Positions 53,594-61,229 of a stretch of 64,000 bases of DNA are shown in pieces. Position 1 is the first letter of the stretch. The number at the start of each line of letters is the position of its first letter. Position numbers and translations under genes: made by a program. This stretch comes from Marinobacter alexandrii (lineage in GTDB: Bacteria; Bacteroidota; Bacteroidia; Cytophagales; Cyclobacteriaceae). The stretch is taken from NCBI GenBank assembly GCA_039984955.1, contig JBDWTN010000007.1, positions 1 to 64,000 on the forward strand, in the 5' to 3' direction. The notes beneath the pieces were generated by a model. It was given only the letters and a program-made list of their open reading frames with translations. It had not been told where the DNA came from and made no database searches.

Positions 53594-54608
53594 TGAGTTC
53601 TATACCTTCTTCATGAGGAACGGTTCTTCCTAATTCGGGCATCATTTCACCAGGTTCCAGAGACTCTATTCTATGGATTAGAATAGATTGATCAGGTTTT
53701 CCTGGTACAATACTGTATTTTAATCCCCCAGAACCTTTGCCTGCCGCAATAGGTGGTTTATTAACCCCAATCCGATATGGGTCTTTTTGAGATGCTAAAA
53801 GATACAATCCTGAATTTTTAGCCGGCCCCTCCTTTCTGTGGCAATGAGCACAGTTTACTTCCAGCCAGGCTCTTGCACGAAGGTCCAAAGCGACATTATC
53901 GTCTGAGTAGTTAGCCAATTTTGGAAATTGAACGTTAGCGTCCGTATTAAGCCAGCCCTTCTCTTTCCATTCACTCAACTGATTGTTTCTGTTGAGTTGC
54001 CGTGCTGATGGTCCAATAGGCGTCATTTTTCCACCTAAATCATGACAGCTTTTGCATTGAGGTTGAGAAGGTATTGCATAATTGATACGCTTCAGATCAC
54101 CCCGAACGTCGGTCCATTCTACTGAATTTTTTTTTCCTAGAATCACTCTTTTAGCATCAATCTGCTTCTCATCCCATTGATAAACAATTGCTTTCCACTC
54201 CTTTTTCTCGTGAATTAACAATCTGGTTTCTATGATTTTTCGCTCTGACTCATCTTCTCTCAGGTCTTTTGAATAATAAAAATTCTTCACCAGAATTGTT
54301 CCTTTTGGGAAGTTTAGCACCTCCGTTTCTTCATAATTGATCTTACCCTCATCGGGAAGTTTTATAAACCGAGCTTTGAAAGCATAATCTGAAAAAAGTG
54401 CTGAATTGATTTCATATGGAAATATCCGATTTTCGCTTGGTACGAGATCCTTTAATGGCTCTTTGAAAAGGTTCCATTCGCTTAAGTATTTAGGATAATC
54501 AGCTATTTCGGAAACTCCTAAGCTTACCTGTTCTATTTCAAAATTTTTCTGCTCAGGTTTGGAACATGATATTGATACCAAAACGAGAAAAAATGTAAGA
54601 TATCTCAT
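53565..54608 (-). CDS. Diheme c-type cytochrome-like lipoprotein (SO2930/HNE_0200 type)
   Basis: A 347-residue lipoprotein (LVSISCSKPEQ) with two heme c sites, CKSCHDLGG (about residue 196) and CAHCHRKEGP (about residue 264), the latter in a CxxCH cytochrome c region ending MPELGRTVPHEEG. The layout matches the HNE_0200/SO2930 family, which is regularly found as a gene pair with a parallel beta-helix protein, as here: the two genes overlap by four bases (ATGA). Likely an envelope electron-transfer protein; partner redox enzyme unknown. Confidence 0.9.
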   Translation of the reverse strand: MRYLTFFLVLVSISCSKPEQKNFEIEQVSLGVSEIADYPKYLSEWNLFKEPLKDLVPSENRIFPYEINSALFSDYAFKARFIKLPDEGKINYEETEVLNFPKGTILVKNFYYSKDLREDESERKIIETRLLIHEKKEWKAIVYQWDEKQIDAKRVILGKKNSVEWTDVRGDLKRINYAIPSQPQCKSCHDLGGKMTPIGPSARQLNRNNQLSEWKEKGWLNTDANVQFPKLANYSDDNVALDLRARAWLEVNCAHCHRKEGPAKNSGLYLLASQKDPYRIGVNKPPIAAGKGSGGLKYSIVPGKPDQSILIHRIESLEPGEMMPELGRTVPHEEGIELIRRWIAQME

Positions 54609-55822
54609 TGAAAAATCGGCTCAATGGTTTCAGAATCGCATGCATACATTGTCCAATCGGTAGACCTATCGACAAATTCATTTGCAGCATCAATGTTGGC
54701 AAAGTTGAACTCACCATTATTACTTAAGCATAATTCAAAAGCTTGATCTTCTGGCAAGATTCCATCCATTGCAAAATCAGGTAAACTGAATGTGAAATAT
54801 CTTAAAAACAACAAGCCAAAATCATTTTTTAGCGTCGGCAGCCAATGCTTGTTTTTGAATTCATTATCGTGGAAATAGATCTGATTTGGATATGGATCAT
54901 AAACTTCATCAATGCGATTATTGGCTGACTCTAACTGTGAGCCTTCTTCTGCCCCAAGTGCCTCTACTAAAATATAACTTGCCAGAGCAGTGCCAACTGT
55001 CCTGTTATGATGAATCCGATTATTGAATACTTCAATTTTACGAGTAGCCATCATCATAATACCAGTCCCTGGAGGAACAACTGCTACTACGTTCCCCTCC
55101 GGAGCAAAATTTTGATGATTGTTACTAATCACATCGTTATCAAAAACTCTCGTGGTATGCCCACTCTGAGTAAGTCCTGGCATATCAAAAATGAGAATAC
55201 CTCCTGTATTATCATGTGCATGGTTCTCGTATATTTCTACCCATCTACTGTTTTCACTTTCTATTCCAGCCACATTATGATATACCTCATTGTTTCTGAT
55301 AATTACACTGTCTGACTGCCCTACATAGATACCTGCGTCTGAGGAACCAATAGCTAAGCAATTTTCCACGACAACTCGCTTACAGAGAACTGGATAAAAA
55401 GCATACGCTCCGTTCTCCTCACTGGGCTCTCCTGTCCATTGAGATCTTACATTTTTGAATGTAACTCCATCCGTATCAGTCACCTTAATGTTATCTCCAA
55501 GGGCATCTTGGACAGTAAAGTCTTGAAAAGTTAAATTGGTACAATTTGCAGCTCGAATCCCTTCCGCACCTCCCTCCTGAATTTCAAAAGATAGAATAGT
55601 TTCATCTATACCTGCTCCTTCAAAAACCACATCAGATAACCCATCTAAAATCAACGGATTCCTAAACATGAAATTACCAGAAGGTATTTTGATCGTATCA
55701 CCATCATTCGCCTGAATTACTAAGCTTTGTAAGTCATTTTCAATTGATTGCCATTCAACAGAATCCTGCGAAGGTGAGCAGGAAATCCAAATTCCTAATG
55801 AGATGATTAAAAGGTATTTCAT
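54605..55822 (-). CDS. Parallel beta-helix lipoprotein paired with the diheme cytochrome
   Basis: A 405-residue lipoprotein (lipobox LGIWISCSPSQ). The body has repeated right-handed beta-helix turns (VVFEGAGIDETILSF, NLTFQDFTVQDALGDNIKVT, VVVENCLAIGSSDAGIYVGQ, SVIIRNNEVYHNVAGIESEN, KIEVFNNRIHHNRTVG). This fits the TIGR03805-type beta-helix family that forms two-gene pairs with HNE_0200-family cytochromes. Ligand unknown; polysaccharide binding or modification is a guess. First gene of the pair. Confidence 0.88.
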   Translation of the reverse strand: MKYLLIISLGIWISCSPSQDSVEWQSIENDLQSLVIQANDGDTIKIPSGNFMFRNPLILDGLSDVVFEGAGIDETILSFEIQEGGAEGIRAANCTNLTFQDFTVQDALGDNIKVTDTDGVTFKNVRSQWTGEPSEENGAYAFYPVLCKRVVVENCLAIGSSDAGIYVGQSDSVIIRNNEVYHNVAGIESENSRWVEIYENHAHDNTGGILIFDMPGLTQSGHTTRVFDNDVISNNHQNFAPEGNVVAVVPPGTGIMMMATRKIEVFNNRIHHNRTVGTALASYILVEALGAEEGSQLESANNRIDEVYDPYPNQIYFHDNEFKNKHWLPTLKNDFGLLFLRYFTFSLPDFAMDGILPEDQAFELCLSNNGEFNFANIDAANEFVDRSTDWTMYACDSETIEPIFQ

Positions 55823-55876
55823 AGCTGTGAAATTCTACCTTAAAGATAACTGGTTTTAAGTCGGAATAAAACACCC

Positions 55877-55884
55877 TAGTTTTG
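55877..55884 (+). promoter_or_regulatory. Promoter of the acidic protein gene at 55897
   Basis: TAGTTTTG fits TAnnTTTG, with TTTT at 55852-55855, about 21 bases upstream, as a weak -33 element. The ATG at 55897 follows by 12 bases. Confidence 0.45.
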
Positions 55885-55896
55885 CTAAAAAAATAA

Positions 55897-56373
55897 ATGG
55901 AGAAGGTGAATCTGGACATCAAACCTGGCGAAGGCTTAGGTAACATCAAATTCGGGATGAATAGAGATGAGGTTGAAAGACTTTTGGGAAAACCTGATCA
56001 TCAGGAAGTGACGCACTATGGTGAAGATGAATCTGACCAAAGCGATGCTTGGGAATACCATCCTCTTAGATTAGATCTTAGCTTTGAAGAAGTAGAGGGC
56101 TGGCGTCTGATGATCATATCTGTTTCATCTGAAGACTACCTCTTAAAAGGATCCTCACTAATCGGTCTAAATCAAGACGAGTTAATGGAGGAATTGGAAA
56201 TGCTCAGCATCAAGGATTTAGAGATTGAAGATCTTTCTTCTGAAGATCATCCAAATCAAAAGCTTGTTTCTTCAGAAGAACTGGCTGTCAACTTTTGGCT
56301 GCATGATAACATACTCGAGGAAATTCAATGGGGGCCTCAATTTCTTGATGATGATACAATTAAGTGGCCTTAA
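55897..56373 (+). CDS. Hypothetical acidic protein
   Basis: A 158-residue acidic soluble protein. The start, GEGLGNIKFGMNRDEVERLL then GKPDHQE, is the pattern of small SmpA/BLIP-like units where a (K/R)xG(M)xxxEVxxLLGxP helix-turn repeats; a second similar unit may follow (GSSLIGLNQDELMEELEML). Very rich in Asp/Glu. No signal peptide, so cytosolic. Function unknown. It converges with the YaiO gene, with four bases of overlap. Confidence 0.65.
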   Translation: MEKVNLDIKPGEGLGNIKFGMNRDEVERLLGKPDHQEVTHYGEDESDQSDAWEYHPLRLDLSFEEVEGWRLMIISVSSEDYLLKGSSLIGLNQDELMEELEMLSIKDLEIEDLSSEDHPNQKLVSSEELAVNFWLHDNILEEIQWGPQFLDDDTIKWP

Positions 56374-57569
56374 AACATCATAGAAACCCCAATAGATCCG
56401 TCCGTTCTGGTACGGTTTCCTGACAAATATTTTTCCTCCTGAAACCCAACGGAGGCATTAAGCATGAATTTTTCTTTGAAAAGCGTATGGTAGCTTACCC
56501 TTACCGTGGTAGCCTCAAGTCTTGATATTTCAGAAAAATTGCTGACCTGAAGTGGTGTAGTTCCTCTACTTGCATTTATTTGAATGTAATGAAATCTGTT
56601 ACTAAAATTTCGTCTTATCAAAAACGTATGTGTCAAATCGTTTGATCTATTGTCTAGCTGGGCCAAATATGCTTTATAATTCGCGTAGTAATCTCCTTTA
56701 TAAATCCCCATTCCTGCCGTATGAATGAATATTTGATTTTCAGAAAATTTGAAACTCATGATTCTACTTCCAGCTCGAAATTCTAATTTCCTAACATCCG
56801 CAATCAACTCAGCTCCGGCTCGATATTCAGGGAAAATTTCGGAATCACTTCCTCCTAAGTCTATTACCGCTCTAAACGTTTTCCCAAAAGAAGGGTAAAA
56901 GGCTCCATCAAAAGACACTCCGTTTTGAGAAAACATATTTCCGTGACTCACACCCAAGCTCCACGAATGTTTGGCTTCATTATGATAAGATGCTCGTATT
57001 ACTGACCAAGGTGAAAATGTATTGTTAAAATGCGAATAGATGAAGTCTATGCCTACCCGTTGATGATTGTAAAGTTTGGAGATCAAAGCAAGTCTTGTAC
57101 TCAAACTGCTTGCCACATCAATAGTAGAAAAACGCTTACTTGCCTCTTTATATTCTTTCAATTCCCACAAAGCAATGATTTCTTTTTCTTGAAAAAATGG
57201 ATCATTAGGATAATGAACCAATGAACTTCTAGAGGTCTCTTTTAGCCTAATCCAATTATTACTCCACCAATATGAAGTGGCCTTTAGTTGCAGCGTCTCA
57301 TAATCATTTGGATAATCATTTAGAAGGCTCTCAATTTTATTATCTGCACGATCAAAATCTTTTTGCCAAAGCAATATTCTAATCTCGTAAGACTTCAAAT
57401 CATGATCTTCTGGAAACTCTTCAAGTCCTTTACCTATTGCTTTTAGCGCTTGATCATAAAGCTTTACTTCTGACCATTTTTTTGCTTTTAGTAGGTGTTC
57501 CTCTGGCTTATTCTGAGCCATACCAGCTAAGAAAACCAACATTGTTAAAAGGAAAATAATCTTTTTCAT
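56370..57569 (-). CDS. YaiO-type outer membrane beta-barrel protein with TPR domain
   Basis: A 399-residue exported protein with signal (MLVFLAGMAQ). Residues 20-160 are tetratricopeptide-like (HLLKAKKWSEVKLYDQALKA, YNDYETLQL-type repeats); from about 175 the sequence alternates beta strands with aromatic ends (YHNEAKHSWSLGVSHGNMFS, RVSYHTLFKEKFMLNASVGF) and ends in a terminal Phe, as outer-membrane barrels do. It fits the YaiO family. In E. coli yaiO lies near the glycosyltransferase gene yaiP, as here the GT2 gene overlaps by four bases. Probable exopolysaccharide exit channel. Confidence 0.88.
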   Translation of the reverse strand: MKKIIFLLTMLVFLAGMAQNKPEEHLLKAKKWSEVKLYDQALKAIGKGLEEFPEDHDLKSYEIRILLWQKDFDRADNKIESLLNDYPNDYETLQLKATSYWWSNNWIRLKETSRSSLVHYPNDPFFQEKEIIALWELKEYKEASKRFSTIDVASSLSTRLALISKLYNHQRVGIDFIYSHFNNTFSPWSVIRASYHNEAKHSWSLGVSHGNMFSQNGVSFDGAFYPSFGKTFRAVIDLGGSDSEIFPEYRAGAELIADVRKLEFRAGSRIMSFKFSENQIFIHTAGMGIYKGDYYANYKAYLAQLDNRSNDLTHTFLIRRNFSNRFHYIQINASRGTTPLQVSNFSEISRLEATTVRVSYHTLFKEKFMLNASVGFQEEKYLSGNRTRTDGSIGVSMMF

Positions 57570-59023
57570 GGCAATTCATAGGTTAATTTTGACGGCTCTT
57601 CGGCAAGTTTTGATGAATCTTCAAATCCATCTCTTTTCATTTCTCCCCAACTCTTCACTCCTTTTATTTCATCAATATTCCCTTTGATTGACCAATAGGT
57701 GACTCTTGGATGATAAATAATAGGCTCTATCAATGCTGTCACTAACAATTTCAATAAGTCGCTGATTTTATTGTACTTATGAAAAGAAATTTCTTCAGCG
57801 TAAATAGTAAAGCAGGATAGGAATATGGCGAAATTGTAAAACATAAAGAGTAACGCTCCGAAGTGATACCATGAAATGGTACCTGTAAGAATTTGGAAGA
57901 TGAAATAGGACATCCCTACCACCTCCAATATTGGTGCAAACCATTCAAAGAGTGCCCAAAAAGTATAACTAAGTATACCGCCTATTTTATGCTTAGGGTT
58001 AAGGAACATATTACTGTGTTTCAAAAGCACTTCGATTGTTCCTCTTGCCCATCTATTTCGTTGTTTTCCAAGGACTTTATTGCTAGAAGGTCCTTCTGTC
58101 CAGCAAAGTGGATCCGGAATCATGTGAATCTTGAATTTTCTTTTTTTAGAAACCATTAGGCTTCTCATTCGCACCACGAGCTCCATATCCTCTCCAACTG
58201 TATTCGTACTATACCCACCTGCTTCCAGAATCAGCTTTCTATCAAACATTCCAAAAGCACCTGAAATTAACAGAAGGCCATTGAGTTTGGACCAAGCCAT
58301 TCTACTTAGCAGAAATGCTCTTAAGTATTCAAGCACTTGAAATCGGGCCAATTGATTCTTAGGTAGGTTTACCTTGACCAATCTTCCATGTTCTACCTCG
58401 CATGAATTTGCTATTCTAACAGTACCACCAGAAGCGATAATTCTGGCATCTTCCATGAAAGGCTTTACCATGCGCTGTAATGCATCATTCTCTAAGATGC
58501 AGTCTACATCAATGCAGGTAACAAGCTTACTTGAAGAAATATTGATTCCGGCATTTAGTGCATCGGATTTGCCTCCATTATCCTTATCTACGAAAATCAG
58601 CTTCTTAAAAGCCTTGTTTTGAGATTTGTATACCCCTCTGACTTTTTTTGTCTCAACTTTTTCATTGATGAAGAGCGGTACTCGTACTAGGTCAAAAGCT
58701 TTGATAACTTTCGTTAGCGTATCATCCTTGCTTCCATCATTGACCACAATTACATTGTAATTATTGTATTCAAGTGAGAGCATGGATTTTATATTTTCTA
58801 TGATGGTAGGTCCTTCATTGTACGCCGGAGCTATCAGTGAAACTGATGGTGCCAGCTTGTATCCCACCAATCTTCGGAAGGTTGTCAATGAATTTCTCTT
58901 CATATACCTACGGAGAGCAAAGAATGAAACGGTAGCCAATATGAGGTAGCAAGAGGCGATAGATATTGAAAAACTGATGAAAAATCCATCCAAGATTTCG
59001 CTGAATAAATTTAGTAGTCTCAT
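57566..59023 (-). CDS. Membrane glycosyltransferase family 2 (PgaC/YaiP-like)
   Basis: A 485-residue processive-type glycosyltransferase. Membrane helices lie at the N-terminus (about 10-38) and at 360-440; the GT-A domain has VVNDGSKDDT (about 93), the metal-binding DVDC (TCIDVDCILEN, about 173), GEDMELVVRM (catalytic base, about 283) and QRNRWARG (QxxRW, about 326). These motifs mark inverting polymerising enzymes such as PgaC and IcaA. Substrate not determined. It overlaps the HEAT gene and the YaiO gene by four bases each, so the three act together. Confidence 0.93.
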   Translation of the reverse strand: MRLLNLFSEILDGFFISFSISIASCYLILATVSFFALRRYMKRNSLTTFRRLVGYKLAPSVSLIAPAYNEGPTIIENIKSMLSLEYNNYNVIVVNDGSKDDTLTKVIKAFDLVRVPLFINEKVETKKVRGVYKSQNKAFKKLIFVDKDNGGKSDALNAGINISSSKLVTCIDVDCILENDALQRMVKPFMEDARIIASGGTVRIANSCEVEHGRLVKVNLPKNQLARFQVLEYLRAFLLSRMAWSKLNGLLLISGAFGMFDRKLILEAGGYSTNTVGEDMELVVRMRSLMVSKKRKFKIHMIPDPLCWTEGPSSNKVLGKQRNRWARGTIEVLLKHSNMFLNPKHKIGGILSYTFWALFEWFAPILEVVGMSYFIFQILTGTISWYHFGALLFMFYNFAIFLSCFTIYAEEISFHKYNKISDLLKLLVTALIEPIIYHPRVTYWSIKGNIDEIKGVKSWGEMKRDGFEDSSKLAEEPSKLTYELP

Positions 59024-60102
59024 GATATTAGTTCGTTTTGGTGGTGGAGTGTCATTTGTTTCAACTCATCAGTCAAATGGTTAAAGTCGAACCCTAATTT
59101 CAAGGCAGTATTCACAGCTTCCATCCTTACTTCTACATCTTCATGGATAATCATTTGATCCACGATACTCTTATCCTGATCACTCCCCATTTCACTGAGA
59201 AATTGTAAAGAAGCTATAAGAACTTCTTTGTTTGCATCTTTCGCAGAGAAAACAACCTTGTATATAGCTTCGGAAGCCTGAAAAGCACCCAACTCTGTTA
59301 ATCCATGAATAATTTTTGATTGTAAGTCTGGGTTTGCGCTTTCAAGCAATGTGATTAGAAGAGGAATATGATCATAGCATCCAAACTGGATAGACATTTG
59401 AACACAGAAAGAAGCTACTGATGGTTGCGGATGGTAATAGTGCTGGCTAAAATCAGGCAGTTGGTCTTTATCTTTTCCTTTTAATCTGGTAGCAATATTC
59501 ATTTGCTCCCATCCTGTTAATTCTTCTTTGAGATGATCTAGAAAAGATAGTGGTTGAGGCGCCAGAGCTGTTAATCCCATTCTAGCAGCCTTTCTCAAAT
59601 CTTTGTTTCTCGCATTTAGAAATTTGTAGAAATACGTAAAAGAATCATGTTGTTTCATTTGCTCCAACTCTTGAATTCCCTTCGATATTTTATACCAATT
59701 TCTGCTTTTTAGTTTTTTCATGCTAAAAGATTTCAGATCCAGGTCGCTATAAATGCGCATTAATGTACTGTGCGCTTCCCCAGAGAGGTTTGATATCTGT
59801 TTAATCATCTCATCAAGAATCCATTGCTTGATTAATGATGATCGTCTGATGCTCTTTTTAAGTATGCGGAAGTCTCTACGGTACTCATCTTCAGATTGGT
59901 CATTCATTGCAGATTGAATCAATATATGAGCAAGGTGATCTTGAATTTTAACCCAGTATTTCGTTCGGATTAATTCTTCCTTGAATCGTACGATTTTTTT
60001 GAATACAATCAGAAGAAAAAACACAAATGAAAGTGAGAGAAATACACCAGTAAGTACTGATATTACTAGTGCAGATAAATCTCCTGTGTAGATAGTTTCC
60101 AT
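59020..60102 (-). CDS. HEAT-repeat membrane protein
   Basis: A 360-residue protein with one N-terminal membrane helix (DLSALVISVLTGVFLSLSFV, about 8-34) and a cytoplasmic helical domain whose repeats look like HEAT units (RKAARMGLTALAPQPLSFLD, LQSKIIHGLTELGAFQASEA, VLIASLQFLSEMGSDQ, EDVEVRMEAVNTALKLGFDF). It probably scaffolds the glycosyltransferase, whose gene overlaps it by four bases, and the receiver protein encoded ten bases upstream. Confidence 0.85.
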   Translation of the reverse strand: METIYTGDLSALVISVLTGVFLSLSFVFFLLIVFKKIVRFKEELIRTKYWVKIQDHLAHILIQSAMNDQSEDEYRRDFRILKKSIRRSSLIKQWILDEMIKQISNLSGEAHSTLMRIYSDLDLKSFSMKKLKSRNWYKISKGIQELEQMKQHDSFTYFYKFLNARNKDLRKAARMGLTALAPQPLSFLDHLKEELTGWEQMNIATRLKGKDKDQLPDFSQHYYHPQPSVASFCVQMSIQFGCYDHIPLLITLLESANPDLQSKIIHGLTELGAFQASEAIYKVVFSAKDANKEVLIASLQFLSEMGSDQDKSIVDQMIIHEDVEVRMEAVNTALKLGFDFNHLTDELKQMTLHHQNELIS

Positions 60103-60112
60103 CTTTATTTGG

Positions 60113-60481
60113 TTATGCTACTAGCAATCTCTTTGCTCGCATTGAAAGTTCTCCAGGACTAAATGGTTTTGTCAGAAAATCTGTAACGCCTAGATCAAAA
60201 GCATCTAAAACCGTTGATTCAAGTCCTTCAGAGGATAAAATGATGAAATTGGTTGTCTTCTTTTGGTCTTCTCTAACGAACTCCAGGAGTCGCATGCCGC
60301 TTATAAAAGGCATGTGAATGTCTGAAATGATAAGATCAAATTCTTCTTCCTGAAGTAGCTTCATCGCTTCTTTTCCATCATTTACTTTTACAACTTCTCC
60401 CAGGTTATCTTTCCCGAGTTTAAAGAGGATCATGCTGCTAAGCACTGCATCATCTTCACATATTAATATTCTCTTTTTCAT
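60113..60481 (-). CDS. Single-domain response regulator
   Basis: A 122-residue CheY/Spo0F-like receiver without output domain. The acidic pocket is EDD (near residues 9-11), the phospho-acceptor Asp is residue 54 (LIISDIHMP), and the conserved Lys is 105 (LTKPFSP). It lies 20 bases behind the Hpt gene and ten before the HEAT gene, so it likely shuttles phosphate in a relay, or acts directly on the HEAT/GT2 machine. Confidence 0.93.
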   Translation of the reverse strand: MKKRILICEDDAVLSSMILFKLGKDNLGEVVKVNDGKEAMKLLQEEEFDLIISDIHMPFISGMRLLEFVREDQKKTTNFIILSSEGLESTVLDAFDLGVTDFLTKPFSPGELSMRAKRLLVA

Positions 60482-60501
60482 GTTCTTTGGTATTTTGTTT
60501 G

Positions 60502-61008
60502 TTATGCTGCTTCGTTATTGGAGTTTACAATAACTTGGAGTTGAGATTGGATATATTGAGCTTGACTGATAATTCGTGAAACCTTAGATTTCTGGAAATT
60601 GCCAGCTTTCCATTCACTAGCAAGCTTATTGAGCTCGTCAATTAGTGTTAAATCGCCAAGCATTTGTATGGTCGGCTTAATCATGTGATTCAACTTATTA
60701 AGAGCGTCTATATTTTTTGAATTGTAAAGTTCAGGAAGTTGGTCTTCGAGGTTAACCATGTTGTGAAAAATATAGCCAGCAAATTCATTGATAAACTCAA
60801 TATCGCCTTCCATATATTCTTCTAATTGAGCTCTCAAATCCGAAACCCTACTATAATTAGGTTTCCATGTATCACTCACGAATTCAACACATGAGTCGTA
60901 CTGAGAGATATTACTCAAACTTTCATTCTGACTGTTGCTAAACGCTTCATCATAGTAATGATCAATGAGGGTGTGCGTGTTTTGTGATTGTTGATAACTC
61001 GTTTCCAT
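60502..61008 (-). CDS. Histidine phosphotransfer (Hpt-like) protein
   Basis: A 168-residue helical protein. The phospho-acceptor motif is NHMIKPT with His 108. The region from about 70 (YMEGDIEFINEFAGYIFHNM) is clearly paralogous to the C-terminal Hpt domain of the adjacent hybrid kinase (YTEGDVDFMIEFVNNILENI, HMVKPT). Canonical Hpt has HxxKG; here Gly is Pro, in both copies. It is the first gene of the operon and likely takes phosphate from the kinase or another hybrid kinase. Confidence 0.82.
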   Translation of the reverse strand: METSYQQSQNTHTLIDHYYDEAFSNSQNESLSNISQYDSCVEFVSDTWKPNYSRVSDLRAQLEEYMEGDIEFINEFAGYIFHNMVNLEDQLPELYNSKNIDALNKLNHMIKPTIQMLGDLTLIDELNKLASEWKAGNFQKSKVSRIISQAQYIQSQLQVIVNSNNEAA

Positions 61009-61030
61009 GATTCAAATAATTTAATAGTTC

Positions 61031-61058
61031 ACTAAATATTCCTTTTTGATTATTTAGT
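61031..61058. promoter_or_regulatory. Dyad upstream of the Hpt operon
   Basis: ACTAAATA (61031-61038) and TATTTAGT (61051-61058) form a perfect eight-base inverted repeat separated by 12 bases, about 23-50 bases upstream of the Hpt start codon. It could be an operator or a leader stem; there is no T-run after it that would make a terminator for an upstream gene. Confidence 0.4.
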
Positions 61059-61155
61059 AAAGCTATGGGGAACGAGGAGTCGATTTCTACGTAAAATCCG
61101 TATTGTGAAAAATGCGTAATTCCCTCCAAAAGTTATTGGAGACACGTACAATCAA

Positions 61156-61195
61156 GCTACCGCTTCCTTGATTAAGTAGTTAAGAAAGCAGTAGC
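61156..61195 (-). other. Stem-loop between the hybrid kinase and the Hpt operon
   Basis: On the minus strand GCTACTGCTTTC and GGAAGCGGTAGC can pair over 12 positions, two of them G-U. No poly-T follows, so it is not a plain terminator; it may stabilise or process a long transcript. The remaining 221-base gap shows nothing else clear. Confidence 0.35.
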
Positions 61196-61229
61196 AATGT
61201 GTTTTGAGGAGCAGATCTATCCTCTATTA

